From Verrucomicrobiales bacterium (GTDB lineage: Bacteria; Verrucomicrobiota; Verrucomicrobiia; Limisphaerales; UBA9464): a DNA stretch of 58,250 nucleotides. The notes under the pieces are model-generated. The model ran no database searches. It was not told the origin of the DNA and worked only from the letters and a program-made list of their open reading frames with translations. Positions 42,849 to 52,180 of the stretch are shown piece after piece. The stretch is taken from contig JAIXXC010000228.1 in the NCBI GenBank assembly GCA_027490985.1, positions 1-58,250 of the forward strand, in the 5' to 3' direction. Made by a program: the position numbers and the translations under genes. Every line of letters begins with the position of its first letter. Position 1 is the first letter of the stretch.

Positions 42849-44741
42849 ATGGAGTTCGCCCAACGCCTGTGGATCACCCTCCTCTCGGTCGGCTTCTGCT
42901 TCGCCTCGCTCACCACCCTCGGAGACACCCCGGCCGATCCCAACGCCGCGTGGTTGGCCGAGCACTACACCAAATATGAGCACCGCATCCCCATGCGCGA
43001 CGGCGTGCGACTCTTCACCCGCGTGTATGTGCCCAAAGACGAGTCCGAGAGCTACCCGATCCTGCTGACGCGAACGCCCTACACGGTGAAACCGTACGGG
43101 GTGGACAACTACAACGACCCCGATGGCACCTTCGCCGCACTGGCCAAGGACCGGTTCATCATGGTGTCGCAGGATGTCCGCGGCCGCTTCGGATCGGAGG
43201 GGAAGTTTGTGCACATGCGCCCCTTCAACCCCAACAAGGAGCTCAAAGATACCGACGAAAGCACCGATGCCTGGGACACCATCGATTGGCTGGTCAAGAA
43301 CACGCCCAACAACAACGGCAAGGTGGGCATGTTCGGGATCTCGTACCCGGGCTTCTACACGTCGATGGGCATGATCGATTCCCATCCCGCCCTGAAGGCG
43401 GCCAGCCCGCAGGCCCCGATCACCGATTGGTTCATCGGCGACGACATCCACCACAACGGCGCGTTCTTCCTGTCGCAGAATTTCGGCTTCTTCTGGTGGT
43501 TCGAATTGCCCAGCGAGGATCCGCTGCGCGACGCCGGCCGGAAGTTCGTGTTCAACAACGCCGACGGCTACGACTTCTTCCTGCGGATGGGGTCGCTCGG
43601 GAACTCAGAAACCCTGCACTTCAAGCAGCGCGTGCCCATCTGGACCGAGTTCCTCGATCACCCCAACTACGACGCCTACTGGCAGGCCCGCAACATCCGC
43701 CCGCACCTCAAGAACGTGCGCTGCGCGGTGCTCACCGTCGGCGGGTGGTTCGACGGAGAAGATCTCTTCGGAGCCCTCGAGACCTACCGATGGACCGAGA
43801 AGCTCAATCCGGGGATCACCAACCTGCTGGTGATGGGTCCCTGGACCCATGGGCAATGGAGCCGCGGGCCCGGCGATCGGGTGGGTGACGTCGATTTCCA
43901 CGTGAAGACCGGGGAGCATTACCGCGAGAAGATCGAGCTGCCGTTCTTCCGCCAGTTCCTCAAGGGCGACACCAACCGCTTCCAACCCGAGGCCCAGATG
44001 TTCGAGACGGGCACCCATCGCTGGCGGCGCTTTGACGCCTGGCCGCCGGCACGGGCGACCTCGCAAACCCTGTATTTCCACCCCGGAGGCCGCCTCGTGG
44101 CCGGCACCCCGCCCCCGGCGACCGACACCGGCTACGACGAATTCCCCAGCGATCCGGCCAAACCCGTCCCCTTTTCGCAGGAGGTCACCACCGACTACCC
44201 GCGCGGCTACCCGACCCACGACCAGCGATTCGCGGCTTCGCGCCCGGATGTCCTGGTTTATGAAACCGAGCCGCTCGAAGAAGACCTGACCCTCGCCGGC
44301 CCCCTCGAGGCCACGCTGCAGGTGGCCACCACCGGCACCGACGCCGACTGGGTGGTGAAGATCGTGGACGTGTACCCGCCCGACTTCCCCGATCCGCAAC
44401 CCAACCCGGCCCACCTGCGGATGGGCGGTTACCAGCAGCTCATCCGCGGCGATGTGATGCGCAGCCGTTTCCGCAAGAGCTTCGAACACCCGGAACCCCT
44501 GAGGCCCGGTGAGGTGACCCCCGTGGCCTTCACCCTCCCCGACGTGCTCCACACCTTCCGTCGCGGTCACCGCGTGCAAATCCAGGTCCAAAGCAGCTGG
44601 TTCCCGCTGGTGGACCGCAATCCGCAGATCTTCGTGCCCAACATCGCCCGGGCCCAGGCCGCCGACTTCCGCAAAGCCCTCCATCAAGTCCACCGCACAC
44701 CGAAGGCCCCCTCGGCCGTGACCGTGCGAGTCTTGAAGTGA
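42849..44741 (+). CDS. exported CocE/NonD family hydrolase (X-Pro dipeptidyl-peptidase S15-like)
   Basis: MVSQDVRGRFGSEG, VGMFGISYPGFYTSMGM nucleophile elbow, C-terminal jelly-roll-like region. Confidence 0.92.
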   Translation: MEFAQRLWITLLSVGFCFASLTTLGDTPADPNAAWLAEHYTKYEHRIPMRDGVRLFTRVYVPKDESESYPILLTRTPYTVKPYGVDNYNDPDGTFAALAKDRFIMVSQDVRGRFGSEGKFVHMRPFNPNKELKDTDESTDAWDTIDWLVKNTPNNNGKVGMFGISYPGFYTSMGMIDSHPALKAASPQAPITDWFIGDDIHHNGAFFLSQNFGFFWWFELPSEDPLRDAGRKFVFNNADGYDFFLRMGSLGNSETLHFKQRVPIWTEFLDHPNYDAYWQARNIRPHLKNVRCAVLTVGGWFDGEDLFGALETYRWTEKLNPGITNLLVMGPWTHGQWSRGPGDRVGDVDFHVKTGEHYREKIELPFFRQFLKGDTNRFQPEAQMFETGTHRWRRFDAWPPARATSQTLYFHPGGRLVAGTPPPATDTGYDEFPSDPAKPVPFSQEVTTDYPRGYPTHDQRFAASRPDVLVYETEPLEEDLTLAGPLEATLQVATTGTDADWVVKIVDVYPPDFPDPQPNPAHLRMGGYQQLIRGDVMRSRFRKSFEHPEPLRPGEVTPVAFTLPDVLHTFRRGHRVQIQVQSSWFPLVDRNPQIFVPNIARAQAADFRKALHQVHRTPKAPSAVTVRVLK

Positions 44742-44742
44742 G

Positions 44743-44899
44743 GCACGAGCATTGCGGGCGACGGCCCCATCCCCCCGCCCCGCCCCATAAGCGGGATCGG
44801 GCCATAGCCCGCAACGGATCGTAAGCACCCTTCCCCCCGCGCGCGCAGCGCGAATCATCCTTCGACGCACGAGCATTGCGGGCGACGGCCCGATCCCGC
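44743..44899. repeat. three-copy intergenic repeat (two direct, one inverted)
   Basis: copy A 44743-44775 and copy C 44867-44899 (33 bp, 2 mismatches); inverted copy B 44791-44815 matches 44875-44899 at 22/25. Confidence 0.85.
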
Positions 44900-44985
44900 G
44901 CCCCCCCACCGCCCCCAAGCGGACGAGTTCGGGCTTGGCTCCCGGGCGGGAAGGGCGCTCAATTTGCGGACTCCCTCCCGATTGC

Positions 44986-46344
44986 ATGAGCACCGACTCG
45001 CCCCAGTTCCTGTCCCGCGAGGCCACCGTGGCCGGGCCAGGATTCTCGCGGTGGTTGGTGCCACCGGCGGCGATCGCCGTGCACATGTGCATCGGCGAGG
45101 TCTACGGTTTCAGCGTCTTCAATGAACCCCTGAGCCGACTCCTCGGCGCCACCGCACACGACCCGGCTCGGGATTGGACCATTCCGCAGATCGGTTGGAT
45201 CTACTCGATCGCCTTGGTCCTGCTCGGACTTTCCGCCGCGGTGTTCGGCAAATGGGTCGAGCGCAGCGGCCCCCGCAAAGTGATGGTCACGAGCGCCACC
45301 TGCTTCTGTTCCGGACTGGTGTTGTCGGGCATCGGAGTGCAGCAGCACTGGCTGTGGCTGGTGTACCTGGGATACGGCGTGATCGGCGGCATCGGACTCG
45401 GACTGGGCTACATCGCCCCGGTGTCCACCCTGATGAAATGGTTTCCGGATCGGCCCGGCATGGCCACGGGCATGGCCATCATGGGCTTCGGCGGAGGCGC
45501 ATTGATCGGGGCCCCTCTCGGCGTGACCCTGATGGCGCATTTCAAGACGGCCACCGATCCGGGCGTCGCGTCCACGTTCTTCGCCATGGCCGGCCTGTAT
45601 GCCGTCTGGATGCTCTTCGGAGCCTGGCTCGTCCGGGTGCCCGCGGCCGATTGGAAGCCAGCGGGTTGGCAACCCGCGGCGGCCGGATCCAAGGCCGGAC
45701 CCGCCCAGGCGGTGTCCGTGGATCAGGCCTGGAAGACCCCCCAATTCTGGCTCCTGTGGATCGTCTTGTGCATGAACGTCAGCGCGGGCATCGGTGTGCT
45801 CGGACAGGCCTCGCTCATGTGCCAAGACCTCTTCGGTGTCAGCGCCGCCGTCGGAGGCGGATTCGCCGGACTGCTGTCGCTCTTCAACATGGGAGGCCGC
45901 TTCCTCTGGTCGTCGGTGTCCGACCTCACCGGCCGGCGCACGGTGTATGCGATCTACTTCCTCCTGGGAGCCCTGCTCTACGCACTGGTGCCCTGGACCC
46001 AGAAGATCGGCAGCCGCGCCCTGTTCGTCGCCGTGACCGCGGTGATCATCTCCATGTATGGCGGTGGTTTCGCCACCATCCCGGCCTACTTGCGCGATCT
46101 CTTCGGAACCCATCAGGTCGGGGCCATCCATGGCCGACTGATCACGGCCTGGTCGCTGGCGGCCATCGTCGGCCCAAATCTCATCAACTACATCTCCGCC
46201 GCGAAGAAGAAGGCCGGCGTGCCCGCGGCCGAAGCCTACAACAGCACCCTGTACCTGATGTGCGGCCTGCTGCTGGTGGGGCTGATCGCCAACCTGCTGG
46301 TGCGCCCGGTGCATCCGCGACACCACCTGGCAACGGCCCGATAG
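44986..46344 (+). CDS. OFA (oxalate/formate antiporter-like) family MFS transporter
   Basis: CIGEVYGFSVFNEPLSRL, GLGYIAPVSTLMKWFPDRPGMATGMAIMGFGGGALIGAPL, DLFGTHQVGAIHGRLITAWSLAAIVGP. Confidence 0.93.
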   Translation: MSTDSPQFLSREATVAGPGFSRWLVPPAAIAVHMCIGEVYGFSVFNEPLSRLLGATAHDPARDWTIPQIGWIYSIALVLLGLSAAVFGKWVERSGPRKVMVTSATCFCSGLVLSGIGVQQHWLWLVYLGYGVIGGIGLGLGYIAPVSTLMKWFPDRPGMATGMAIMGFGGGALIGAPLGVTLMAHFKTATDPGVASTFFAMAGLYAVWMLFGAWLVRVPAADWKPAGWQPAAAGSKAGPAQAVSVDQAWKTPQFWLLWIVLCMNVSAGIGVLGQASLMCQDLFGVSAAVGGGFAGLLSLFNMGGRFLWSSVSDLTGRRTVYAIYFLLGALLYALVPWTQKIGSRALFVAVTAVIISMYGGGFATIPAYLRDLFGTHQVGAIHGRLITAWSLAAIVGPNLINYISAAKKKAGVPAAEAYNSTLYLMCGLLLVGLIANLLVRPVHPRHHLATAR

Positions 46345-46362
46345 CCTCCCCCCCCGCGCACC

Positions 46363-46530
46363 ATGCAACGTCTCCTGCTCATCGCCGCCTGGATCCTGGT
46401 GCTGGCCCCTCTGTCCTGGGGGGTGGCCCGTTCGGTCCAGCGCTCGATGCCCCTCTTCACAGCCGACAAAGCCGCCGGCGCGCCGCTCCAGAATGGCTTG
46501 ACGACTCCGACCCAACCCACCAGACCCTGA
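46363..46530 (+). CDS. small single-TM protein resembling the MFS transporter small subunit (not in the ORF track)
   Basis: manual translation MQRLLLIAAWILVLAPLSWGVARSVQRSMPLFTADKAAGAPLQNGLTTPTQPTRP*; directly after an OFA MFS gene. Confidence 0.72.
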   Translation: MQRLLLIAAWILVLAPLSWGVARSVQRSMPLFTADKAAGAPLQNGLTTPTQPTRP

Positions 46531-46561
46531 CTTTTTTCCAGAAACCACCCCATCCCCACCG

Positions 46562-47917
46562 ATGAAAACACTGACTCCCCTGCTCCTGGCCTCCGCGCTG
46601 TCGCTGACCGCCGTGGCCGCCGAACCCAAACACAACACCGCCCTCCCCGGCGGCAAACTGCCCAAGCCCGTCAAGGTGTCCCTCGTGAAGGTCGCCGGCG
46701 GCTTCGTCGATCCCGTGCGCGTCTCGCTGGCCCCGGGCGACAACAACCGCCTCTTCGTCTGCGAACGGACCGGCGTGGTGAAGCTCATCAAGAACGGCAA
46801 GGTCCAGGACAAGCCCTTCCTCGACATCCATGAGACGGTGGTCAGCTCCTTCCTCGAGCAGGGTCTCTACGACCTCGAGTTCCACCCGAAATTCGCCGAG
46901 AACGGCAAGTTCTACGTCCACTACTCCGACATGTGGTTCAATGGCGCCGGGTTCATCGTCGAGTACCAGGTCTCGAAGACCAACCCCGACAAGGCCGATC
47001 CGGAGTCGGCCCGGGTGGTCTTCCAAATGCCCCGCCCCTACGCCAACCACAACGGCGGCGAGATCGCCTTCGGACCGGATGGCTACCTGTACATCGGCAG
47101 CGGTGATGGCGGTTGGGAAGGCGACGTCCTGGGTGCCGGCCAAGACCTGAGCACCTGGCTGGCGAAGATCCTGCGCATCGACGTCAACCCCAGCCAACCC
47201 GACCGCGGCTATTCCATCCCCAAGGACAACCCCTTCATCACGCCAGGCTCTCAGATGAAGCTCTTCGGCGTGACCGAAGAGGCCTTCAACAAGATCCATC
47301 CCAACGCCAAGCCCGAGATCTGGAGCTACGGCCTGCGCAACCCGTGGAGCTTCCAGTTCGACCCCAAGACCGGCGACATGTACATCGCCGACATCGGCCA
47401 GAACCACTACGAGGAGGTCAATTTCGAGCCCCGCGGCAAAGCGGGCGTGAACTACGGCTGGAAGTTCATGTGCGGCACCCATCCGTTCCCCCTGCCGCTC
47501 GACGCCAGCGGCAAGCCCGATCTCGATGCGGTCAAGGACGCCCCGAAGGTGGGTGAGGCCCCGATTTGCGAATACAGCCATGTCGACCAGGGCAATTGCG
47601 TCATCGGCTTCGGCGTGTACCGCGGCACCAAATACGCCCAGATGGACGGCACCTACTTCTTCGGCGACTGGGGCTCCGGCAAGGTCTGGGGCACGGCCCG
47701 CGATGCCCAGGGCCAATGGCAGATGCAGGAATTGCTCAACACCAAGCTGATGTTCACCGGCGGCGGTCAGGGTTCCGATGGCACCCTCTACGTCACGGAC
47801 GCCAAGGCCAACTACGGTGGCCCGGCCGATCCGGCACAGAACGAGCGCGGTGCGGTGTGGATGCTGGTGCCTTCCGACAAGGTGCCCGCCGGCGCCGAAG
47901 TGGCCCCGGTGGAGTGA
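46562..47917 (+). CDS. exported PQQ-dependent sugar dehydrogenase (glucose/sorbosone dehydrogenase family)
   Basis: signal peptide; GLYDLEFHPKF, NHNGGEIAFGPDGYLYIGSGDGG, GLRNPWSFQFDPKTGDMYIADIGQ. Confidence 0.9.
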   Translation: MKTLTPLLLASALSLTAVAAEPKHNTALPGGKLPKPVKVSLVKVAGGFVDPVRVSLAPGDNNRLFVCERTGVVKLIKNGKVQDKPFLDIHETVVSSFLEQGLYDLEFHPKFAENGKFYVHYSDMWFNGAGFIVEYQVSKTNPDKADPESARVVFQMPRPYANHNGGEIAFGPDGYLYIGSGDGGWEGDVLGAGQDLSTWLAKILRIDVNPSQPDRGYSIPKDNPFITPGSQMKLFGVTEEAFNKIHPNAKPEIWSYGLRNPWSFQFDPKTGDMYIADIGQNHYEEVNFEPRGKAGVNYGWKFMCGTHPFPLPLDASGKPDLDAVKDAPKVGEAPICEYSHVDQGNCVIGFGVYRGTKYAQMDGTYFFGDWGSGKVWGTARDAQGQWQMQELLNTKLMFTGGGQGSDGTLYVTDAKANYGGPADPAQNERGAVWMLVPSDKVPAGAEVAPVE

Positions 47918-47964
47918 TCCATCGCCGCGGCAACCACCCGCGAACCCATCCCGATCTTCCGTCA

Positions 47965-48006
47965 CCCGGGGGCAAAGCTCAGGCTTGGCCCCCGGGCCTT
48001 TTTTGG
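47965..48006 (+). terminator. intrinsic terminator between the PQQ dehydrogenase and cupredoxin genes
   Basis: cccgggggcaaagc-tcag-gcttggcccccggg followed by ccttttttgg. Confidence 0.8.
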
Positions 48007-48035
48007 GGTCCACTGTCGAAAACCAACTGATCGCC

Positions 48036-48623
48036 ATGTTCCGGAATCTCGCCCTCGCCTGCGCCCTTGCCCTCAGTCCTCTGGTTTGGGCGGCCGACGC
48101 CCCCGCCGCCCCCGGACACGACCACGGTGCGCCTGCCGCTGACTCCAAGGCACCGGAACCCAAGGAATCGATGTTCCTGTCGGTGGACCCGAAGTCACCG
48201 AAGACCGCACGCCTCGTGGTGGTTTCGGCGTACAACGCGGTGAACTACGGCATGAACTTCAACGGCTTCGCCAAGGGCGGTGCGCGCTACACCATCCCAC
48301 AAGGCTGGACCGTGTCGGTGGTCTTCACCAACAACAGCCCGGTGCCCCACAGTGCGATCGTGGTGGAGAAGCCCGTGGTGAAAAAACTCCAGATGGGCGA
48401 ACCGGCCTTCAAGGGAGCCTCGACGCCCTACCCGGTGCGCGGCACCACGGGCAAGACGGGCGTGCCCTTCGAGTTCGTGGCCGATGAGGCCGGTGAATTC
48501 GCCATCGCCTGCGGCTTCCCCTCGCATTCGGCCAACGGCCACTGGATCGCCTTCGACGTCAGCGCCACGGCGACGGCCCCCAGCCTGCAGTTTGGCGACA
48601 AGCCCGCCTACGTGGCCCGCTGA
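48036..48623 (+). CDS. exported sulfocyanin-like cupredoxin
   Basis: signal peptide; YTIPQGWTVSVVFTNNSPVPHSAIVVE and FAIACGFPSHSANGHWIAF. Confidence 0.72.
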   Translation: MFRNLALACALALSPLVWAADAPAAPGHDHGAPAADSKAPEPKESMFLSVDPKSPKTARLVVVSAYNAVNYGMNFNGFAKGGARYTIPQGWTVSVVFTNNSPVPHSAIVVEKPVVKKLQMGEPAFKGASTPYPVRGTTGKTGVPFEFVADEAGEFAIACGFPSHSANGHWIAFDVSATATAPSLQFGDKPAYVAR

Positions 48624-49549
48624 TGCCCGTCCCGGTCCTGAACTCTCCCCGTCCCCTGGGCCACTCCGGGGTCTGCCTCGCCTTGGGGATGTTCGACGGG
48701 GTCCATCTCGGCCACCAGCATGTCATCCGGCAGGCCCGGATCGACGCGCGGGCGCGGGGCGACTCCACGGTCGTGGCCACCTTCGATCCGCACCCGTTGA
48801 CCGTGGTCCGGCCCGACAAGGCCCCCCGACTCCTGCAGTCGCTGCCCCAGCGCATCGCCACGCTGGAATCCCAGGGAGCCGACGCCGTGCTGGTGCTCCG
48901 CTTCGATGAGGCCCTGAGCCGGAAGAGCGGCGAGGCTTTCGTTCGCGATCTGGTCGCCGGCTTCGGTGGCCTGCGGAGCTTCACCGTGGGTCAGGGATTC
49001 CACTTCGGTCATGGCCGCAGTGGCAATGTCCCGCTCCTGAGAACCCTGGGCCGCGAACTGGGATTCTCGGTGAATGCCGTGGCGCCGATCCACATCGGGC
49101 CCGAGGTCGTGAGCAGCACCCGGGTCCGCTCCGCCTTGCGCGACGGCAAGCTCGGCCTTGTGGCCGAACTCCTCGGTCGGCCCTACAGCCTCGCCGGGAC
49201 GGTCGTCGAAGGCGACCGACTGGGACGATCTTTGGGATTCCCGACGGCCAACATCCCGGTCGAAGGGCTCGAATTGCCGCCCTTCGGCGTCTACGCCGCC
49301 CGGGCACGCCATGCCGGTGGCGAGTTTCCGGCGGCGGTCAATCTGGGTCTGCGCCCCACACTGCAGTCACCCCAACCGCAGCTACGGTTCGAGACCCATC
49401 TCATCGGATTCGAAGGCGATCTCTATGGCCACGACCTGACGGTGGAACTGGTGGGCTTCCTGCGTCCGGAGCGTCGATTCGCCCACCTCGACGCGCTGAA
49501 AACCCAGATCACCAAGGACATCGCGGCCGCACTGAAGGCCTTGAGCTGA
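48623..49549 (+). CDS. ribF: bifunctional riboflavin kinase/FAD synthetase
   Basis: GMFDGVHLGHQHVI, TFDPHPLTVV, VSSTRVRSALRDG, GDRLGRSLGFPTANI. Confidence 0.94.
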   Translation: MPVPVLNSPRPLGHSGVCLALGMFDGVHLGHQHVIRQARIDARARGDSTVVATFDPHPLTVVRPDKAPRLLQSLPQRIATLESQGADAVLVLRFDEALSRKSGEAFVRDLVAGFGGLRSFTVGQGFHFGHGRSGNVPLLRTLGRELGFSVNAVAPIHIGPEVVSSTRVRSALRDGKLGLVAELLGRPYSLAGTVVEGDRLGRSLGFPTANIPVEGLELPPFGVYAARARHAGGEFPAAVNLGLRPTLQSPQPQLRFETHLIGFEGDLYGHDLTVELVGFLRPERRFAHLDALKTQITKDIAAALKALS

Positions 49550-49662
49550 GTCGCCATCGAGTGATCACGAGGCCCCGATTCGGGACCGGCCTTCCTGAGG
49601 GTGCCCTTCAGGGATCTTTCCGGGATTGCTTCATGCCGCGACCCCGGTTCAGCGTCTGCCCC

Positions 49663-50370
49663 ATGAACTCCCGTTCGCTGGCGACTCTGTTGTTGTGCCT
49701 GTCCCTGGGTTCGGCGGCCCAGGGCGCCGATGTGGCCAAGTCCACCGCCTCGACCGGCCCGTGGATCGATCTCTTCGACGGCAAGTCCACCGCCGGTTGG
49801 CGCGGATTCGGCAAGCCCGCCTTCCCGGAACAGGGATGGATCGTGAAGGACGGCTGGCTCACCCATGTCGCCAAGGGAGGCGGCGGAGACATCATCACCG
49901 ATCGGCTCTTCACCGACTTCGAACTGCGGTTCGAATGGAAGATCTCCAACGGCGGGAACAGCGGCGTGAAGTACTTCATCGATGAGGCGCGCAAGGCGGC
50001 GATCGGCCATGAGTATCAGGTCATCGATGACGCCGCCCATCCCGATGCGAAGATCGGCCCCAAGCGACAGACGGCCGCGCTCTACGACGCGATTCCGGCC
50101 CGGTCGCCCCGCGTGAAGCCCGCCGGAGAGGTCAATGAATCGGCGATCATCGTCCGCGGAGATTCCGTGGAACACTGGCTCAATGGCGACTGCGTGCTGA
50201 AATACCAGATCGGCTCCCCGGAACTGGCCACCGCCAAGGCCGCCAGCAAGTTCAAGAACGAGGCCAAGTGGGGCACCCGCTTCCCGACCCCCATCCTGCT
50301 CCAAGATCACAGCGACGCGGTGGAGTTCCGGGACATCCGCATCCGTGAACTGAAACCTGCGAACCGATAG
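49663..50370 (+). CDS. exported DUF1080 (3-keto-disaccharide hydrolase-like) protein
   Basis: WIDLFDGKSTAGWRGFGKPAFPEQGWIVKDGWL, DFELRFEWKISNGGNSGVKYF, YDAIPA, VEFRDIRIRELK. Confidence 0.92.
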   Translation: MNSRSLATLLLCLSLGSAAQGADVAKSTASTGPWIDLFDGKSTAGWRGFGKPAFPEQGWIVKDGWLTHVAKGGGGDIITDRLFTDFELRFEWKISNGGNSGVKYFIDEARKAAIGHEYQVIDDAAHPDAKIGPKRQTAALYDAIPARSPRVKPAGEVNESAIIVRGDSVEHWLNGDCVLKYQIGSPELATAKAASKFKNEAKWGTRFPTPILLQDHSDAVEFRDIRIRELKPANR

Positions 50371-50452
50371 ATACCGCCCACCGGATCGATTTCCTGGCCG
50401 GACCGTTCGATCACTGGCCGGATTGGGCAACCTGCAATAACCTTTCTTCCCG

Positions 50453-52156
50453 ATGATCCGTCTCTGGAGAGTTCTCGCCCCGCTGGCCCTTTGCCTGTGC
50501 CTGGGCACCGTCCGACTCCGCGCCGATGGCGCGGACGACGCCTTCATCCGCATCTACAACCTGATCCAGCAGGCCGACGCCCATCGGGAGACCGGCCAAT
50601 GGTCGGCGGCCCGAGCCGCCTATACCGAGGCCCGATCGGGGCTGGAGGCACTGCGCCGCAACTACCCGGCCTGGAACGAGCGGGTGGTGGCCTATCGGAT
50701 CCGCTATGTCGGCGAACGCCTCGAGGCGCTGAAGGCCCGGCCCGAAGCGTCGGAAGCACCGACGGCGGCCACGACGAATGCCGCACCCCGTGCCACCCAG
50801 GGCACCCCCGCGGCGACCCTGGCCCCGAACGGAGAGGTGGTGGCCCAGTTCGAGCAGTTGAACCTGCAGATCCAACGCCTTGCGGCCGACAAGCAACTGC
50901 TCGAGGCGAAGCTGCGCGAGGCCCTGACCGCGCAACCGGCCCCGGTCGATCCGAGGGAATTCCAGGCGGCCATCGAGCGGATCACCGCCCTCCAGACCAC
51001 CAACAAGGTGTTGCTGTCCTCCCTTGAACAGCAGGAGGCCGAGCGTCGCAACCTGGTGGACAAGGTGGTCGCCGACGAGGCCCGGGCCGCCCTCAACGAG
51101 GCCAACAAGAGCCTTCTGGAGCAGAAGATCGCCGCCGGACGCATCGAACAGCAGCGCCAGGAGATCGAAACCCGGCTCAAGGAACTCCAGGCCGGACCGC
51201 TCCAGACCCTCCAGAAGGAGAACAGCACGCTCAAGCAGCAGGTCACCGAACTGAAGTCCGACACCGAACGGGGCAAGCAGGTGGCCGAATTGTCCGCCCG
51301 ACTGAGCCAACTCCAGCTCGATCTCGACGAGACCCGGAAACGCAATGCCAGCCTGGCGTCCGAGAAGGCGGGCCTGGAGAAACAACTGGGCGAGCTGCAA
51401 GCCCGGTCGTCCGAGGAAAGTCTGGCCAAGATCCGGCAACTGGAGAGTTCCCTGGCCCTGGCCAAGGCCAACGCCGAGCGGAGCGTCGCCAATGCCGAAC
51501 TCATCGCCGGCACTCTGGCCAAGGAGAAGCAGGCCCGTACCGACCTCGAACTGGCCAATCAATCCCTCAAGTCCAAGGTCGGCGAACTCACCCGGGGCGC
51601 CGACCAGCGGGCCGCGGCGGTGAAGACCCTCGAGACGGCTCTGGCCGCCGAGAAGGCCGAGCGCGAGGCGATCCGGGCCGAACTGGCCGCCACCGAGCGT
51701 AAACTGGCTGCGGCGACCAGCGCGTCCACCAACGCCGCGACGGTCGAGGCCAGCGTCCGATCCACCGAGGTGAGTTCCTTGCGCACCGAGGTCTGGAAGC
51801 TCCGTTCGGCCCTCAAGGAAGGCGCGACCCGGGAAGCCGAGCTCAAGTCGGCCCTGTCGTCGGAACGCGAATTCCGGGAACGACTGACCCGCGAAAAGGC
51901 CGCGATCGAACAACGTCTGGCAACCGCCCTGAAGGCGGCCCCGGTCCCGGAGGCCGCGGCCACCCCCAAAGACACCGTCAAGGCCCTGGCCAAGATGGAG
52001 ACTCGGGTCCGGAAACTGGAGGAGGAGCGCGACGCGCTGCAGCGACGGCTCCAGAAACTCAGCCAGACCACGCAGACCCGGTTGGCCACCGGGGGCGTTT
52101 GGCGTGCGGTCACGGCGCGGGAGCAGGTCGAGGAGTTCCACCGCCGTCGCCGCTGA
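50453..52156 (+). CDS. exported long coiled-coil protein of unknown function
   Basis: signal peptide followed by roughly 450 residues of Ala/Glu/Leu/Lys-rich heptad-like sequence. Confidence 0.75.
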   Translation: MIRLWRVLAPLALCLCLGTVRLRADGADDAFIRIYNLIQQADAHRETGQWSAARAAYTEARSGLEALRRNYPAWNERVVAYRIRYVGERLEALKARPEASEAPTAATTNAAPRATQGTPAATLAPNGEVVAQFEQLNLQIQRLAADKQLLEAKLREALTAQPAPVDPREFQAAIERITALQTTNKVLLSSLEQQEAERRNLVDKVVADEARAALNEANKSLLEQKIAAGRIEQQRQEIETRLKELQAGPLQTLQKENSTLKQQVTELKSDTERGKQVAELSARLSQLQLDLDETRKRNASLASEKAGLEKQLGELQARSSEESLAKIRQLESSLALAKANAERSVANAELIAGTLAKEKQARTDLELANQSLKSKVGELTRGADQRAAAVKTLETALAAEKAEREAIRAELAATERKLAAATSASTNAATVEASVRSTEVSSLRTEVWKLRSALKEGATREAELKSALSSEREFRERLTREKAAIEQRLATALKAAPVPEAAATPKDTVKALAKMETRVRKLEEERDALQRRLQKLSQTTQTRLATGGVWRAVTAREQVEEFHRRRR

Positions 52157-52180
52157 ACCCCTCGCCCACCCAAGAGTTTC

